64,000 nucleotides of DNA from positions 1,550,001 through 1,614,000 of the forward strand of contig NZ_SGXM01000001.1 of assembly GCF_004217045.1 (NCBI RefSeq), given 5' to 3'. Below the pieces are notes generated by a model. It had not been told where the DNA came from, searched no databases, and was given only the letters and a program-made list of their open reading frames with translations. The DNA is from Cupriavidus agavae. GTDB taxonomy: Bacteria > Pseudomonadota > Gammaproteobacteria > Burkholderiales > Burkholderiaceae. Of the stretch, positions 62,750 to 64,000 are shown piece by piece. Within the stretch, counting starts at the first letter, position 1, and each line of letters starts with the position of its first letter. The translations under genes were made by a program, and so were the position numbers.

Positions 62750-64000
62750 GGCTTCGCTCCCCGGGCGGCGGCGCCCACGTCCTTGGCGTGGTACTGCAGC
62801 CACGACAGCAGGAGCCGGTACTCGGCATCGTCGAGCGACGTGTAGCGCTTCATCGCCCCGAGCGTGCCGATCCACTGGTTGGCGAGGAAATCCTCGGGAT
62901 GCGGCAGCGCGTGGCAGGTGGCGCAGGTAGCGCGGAAGGTCTCGTCGCTGTGGCGCCACAACTGGGCCAGATCGGCGGAAAGACCCTTCTGGGCGATCCA
63001 TACCGTCAGCCGCACCTCATGCCACGACTGGTCCGCGTGTTCGGGCTTGACGGTACGCAAGCGCTGGACCGAGGCAATCGCCTCGGCGGACAGCACCGCC
63101 TGGAGGATGCGCTGCCCCGGCAGCGCGTAGATCACGCTGTCCGAGCCCTCCACCTGCCAGCCATCGACCCGCACCTGCAACCAGCCCTCCTGCCGCGACA
63201 GCACCGTTACCCTGGTGGCGCCAAGCAGCTTGCCGTCCTCGCCCGTGTGCTGCGGGGCCTGGGCGAGCACGAATGGCGTGGGCGAAATGACATAGAGCGC
63301 CTGCGCCCTGGCCTGCTGGTCGGGCGACGCCGCGAGCGCGTCGAGCCGCGACGGCCCGGCGGCCGCGTGTGCCGCTGGCAGCATCACGATCTCGTCGGTC
63401 CGGTTCGGCTTCGGCTGGCCGGCGTTGGGCGCGTCCACCGGCGGCAGCGATTTCAGGTACTCGGCCATGGCGAGCCGGTCGTCGGCATGCAGCCGCGAGG
63501 TGTTGGCGATCACCTCCTTCATGTCGCCGCCCGCCTTCATGGCGATCGGGGTCACGCCTTCGGCCAGATAGCGCGCGATGTCGTGCACCGACCAATACCC
63601 AATGCCGGTCTCGTCGGGCGTGATGTTGGGGATGTAGCCGGTGCCTTCCACATTGGGCCCGCCCGAGAAGCGCCGTCCCAGCGGCACGGCACCCATGGCG
63701 TTGCGCGGCGAGTGGCACTCCACACAGTGTCCGGGGCCCTCCACCAGCGCGCGGCCCCGGTGCCACGCGGCGCTCTTGTCCGGCACGGATGCGTCGAGCG
63801 GCTTGCCATCGAGGAACATCAGCCGCCACAGGCCCACGCCGCGCCGCATCGAGTACGGGAAGTGCAGGTCGTGGTCGGGCGCCGCGCCGACCTCCGGCGG
63901 CAGCGTCTGCAAGTATCCGAACAGATCGCGCAGGTCGTTGGCGGACATGCGCTGGTACGAGGTGTACGGGAACGCCGGGTACGCGTGCCCCTTGTCGGGC
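62746..64000 (-). CDS. Multi-heme cytochrome c, TorC-like C-terminus (N-terminus beyond window)
   Basis: Periplasmic electron donor to the TorA-like enzyme. At least 418 residues are in the window, and the frame stays open off the right edge; the ATG at 63948 is internal. The first part resembles the diheme cytochrome subunit of alcohol or aldehyde dehydrogenases: GHAYPAFPYTSYQRMSANDLRDLFGYLQTLP, heme site CVECH, and NITPDETGIGYWSVHDIARYL. After a Pro/Asn linker comes an SH3-like segment (GATRVTVLSRQEGWLQVRVDGWQ) and a terminal heme domain CATCHALPHPEDFLANQWIGTLGAMKRYTSLDDAEYRLLLSWLQYHAKD, as in TorC. It may be a fusion of two types. Confidence 0.85.
   Translation of the reverse strand, partial: PDKGHAYPAFPYTSYQRMSANDLRDLFGYLQTLPPEVGAAPDHDLHFPYSMRRGVGLWRLMFLDGKPLDASVPDKSAAWHRGRALVEGPGHCVECHSPRNAMGAVPLGRRFSGGPNVEGTGYIPNITPDETGIGYWSVHDIARYLAEGVTPIAMKAGGDMKEVIANTSRLHADDRLAMAEYLKSLPPVDAPNAGQPKPNRTDEIVMLPAAHAAAGPSRLDALAASPDQQARAQALYVISPTPFVLAQAPQHTGEDGKLLGATRVTVLSRQEGWLQVRVDGWQVEGSDSVIYALPGQRILQAVLSAEAIASVQRLRTVKPEHADQSWHEVRLTVWIAQKGLSADLAQLWRHSDETFRATCATCHALPHPEDFLANQWIGTLGAMKRYTSLDDAEYRLLLSWLQYHAKDVGAAARGAKP

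Overview
The window is about 64 kb of GC-rich (roughly two-thirds G+C) chromosome from a betaproteobacterium of the Burkholderiaceae, most like Cupriavidus or Ralstonia. The clues are the order thrS-infC-rpmI-rplT-pheS-pheT-ihfA-merR, Bug-type (TctC) solute-binding proteins, a 1600-residue NAD-glutamate dehydrogenase, a 3-hydroxybutyrate/acetoacetate gene set and uniform high-GC codon use. No insertion sequence, prophage, CRISPR array or rRNA was seen. The gene set is chromosomal housekeeping with accessory inserts.

Layout. (1) 1-7.8 kb, minus strand: a tightly coupled operon that looks like an undescribed peptide-export system. It runs from a 56-residue double-glycine-leader peptide (7655-7825) through a hairpin to a lipid-A-type acyltransferase, a C39-peptidase ABC exporter, a MacA-type adaptor, a MacB-type transporter with a frameshift, and a TolC/NodT-type outer-membrane factor cut by the window edge. 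It can be read as 'make, acylate, cleave and export a small cationic two-cysteine peptide'. (2) 8-15.5 kb: CbiM-like membrane protein, folD, prlC, a hypothetical gene, xthA, a SulP anion transporter and a DUF1488 gene. (3) 15.8-18.5 kb: two identical tRNA-Lys(CUU) genes flanking an 8-oxoguanine-deaminase-type amidohydrolase and a LysR regulator. (4) 18.7-29.5 kb: Bug solute-binding protein, DPYTDGA-repeat secreted protein, two lipoproteins (one an M30-like metallopeptidase), MarR regulator, giant NAD-GDH, two small conserved proteins and a small gene behind a LexA box.

(5) 29.5-35.1 kb: a two-component system divergent from msrB, a DipZ-type thiol-disulfide protein and msrA, together a periplasmic methionine-sulfoxide repair module. 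(6) 35.4-37.6 kb: polar amino-acid ABC transporter. (7) 37.7-48.7 kb: tRNA-Pro(GGG), merR-like, ihfA, pheT, pheS, rplT, rpmI, infC (ATC start), thrS, tRNA-Val(GAC), relA. (8) 48.7-57.4 kb: RidA, alpha/beta hydrolase, 3-hydroxybutyrate dehydrogenase, DUF411 protein, 3-oxoacid CoA-transferase A/B, a PAS-LuxR regulator, a TRAP transporter and an SDR. This set suggests uptake and breakdown of ketone-body or PHB-derived acids. (9) 57.9-64 kb: ETF-ubiquinone oxidoreductase, then a TMAO/DMSO-type molybdoenzyme (torA-like), its TorD-like chaperone and a multi-heme cytochrome c that runs off the window.

All calls are from reading the sequence; no database search was run. The acylated-peptide idea for region 1 is inference built on visible gene families and gene order.
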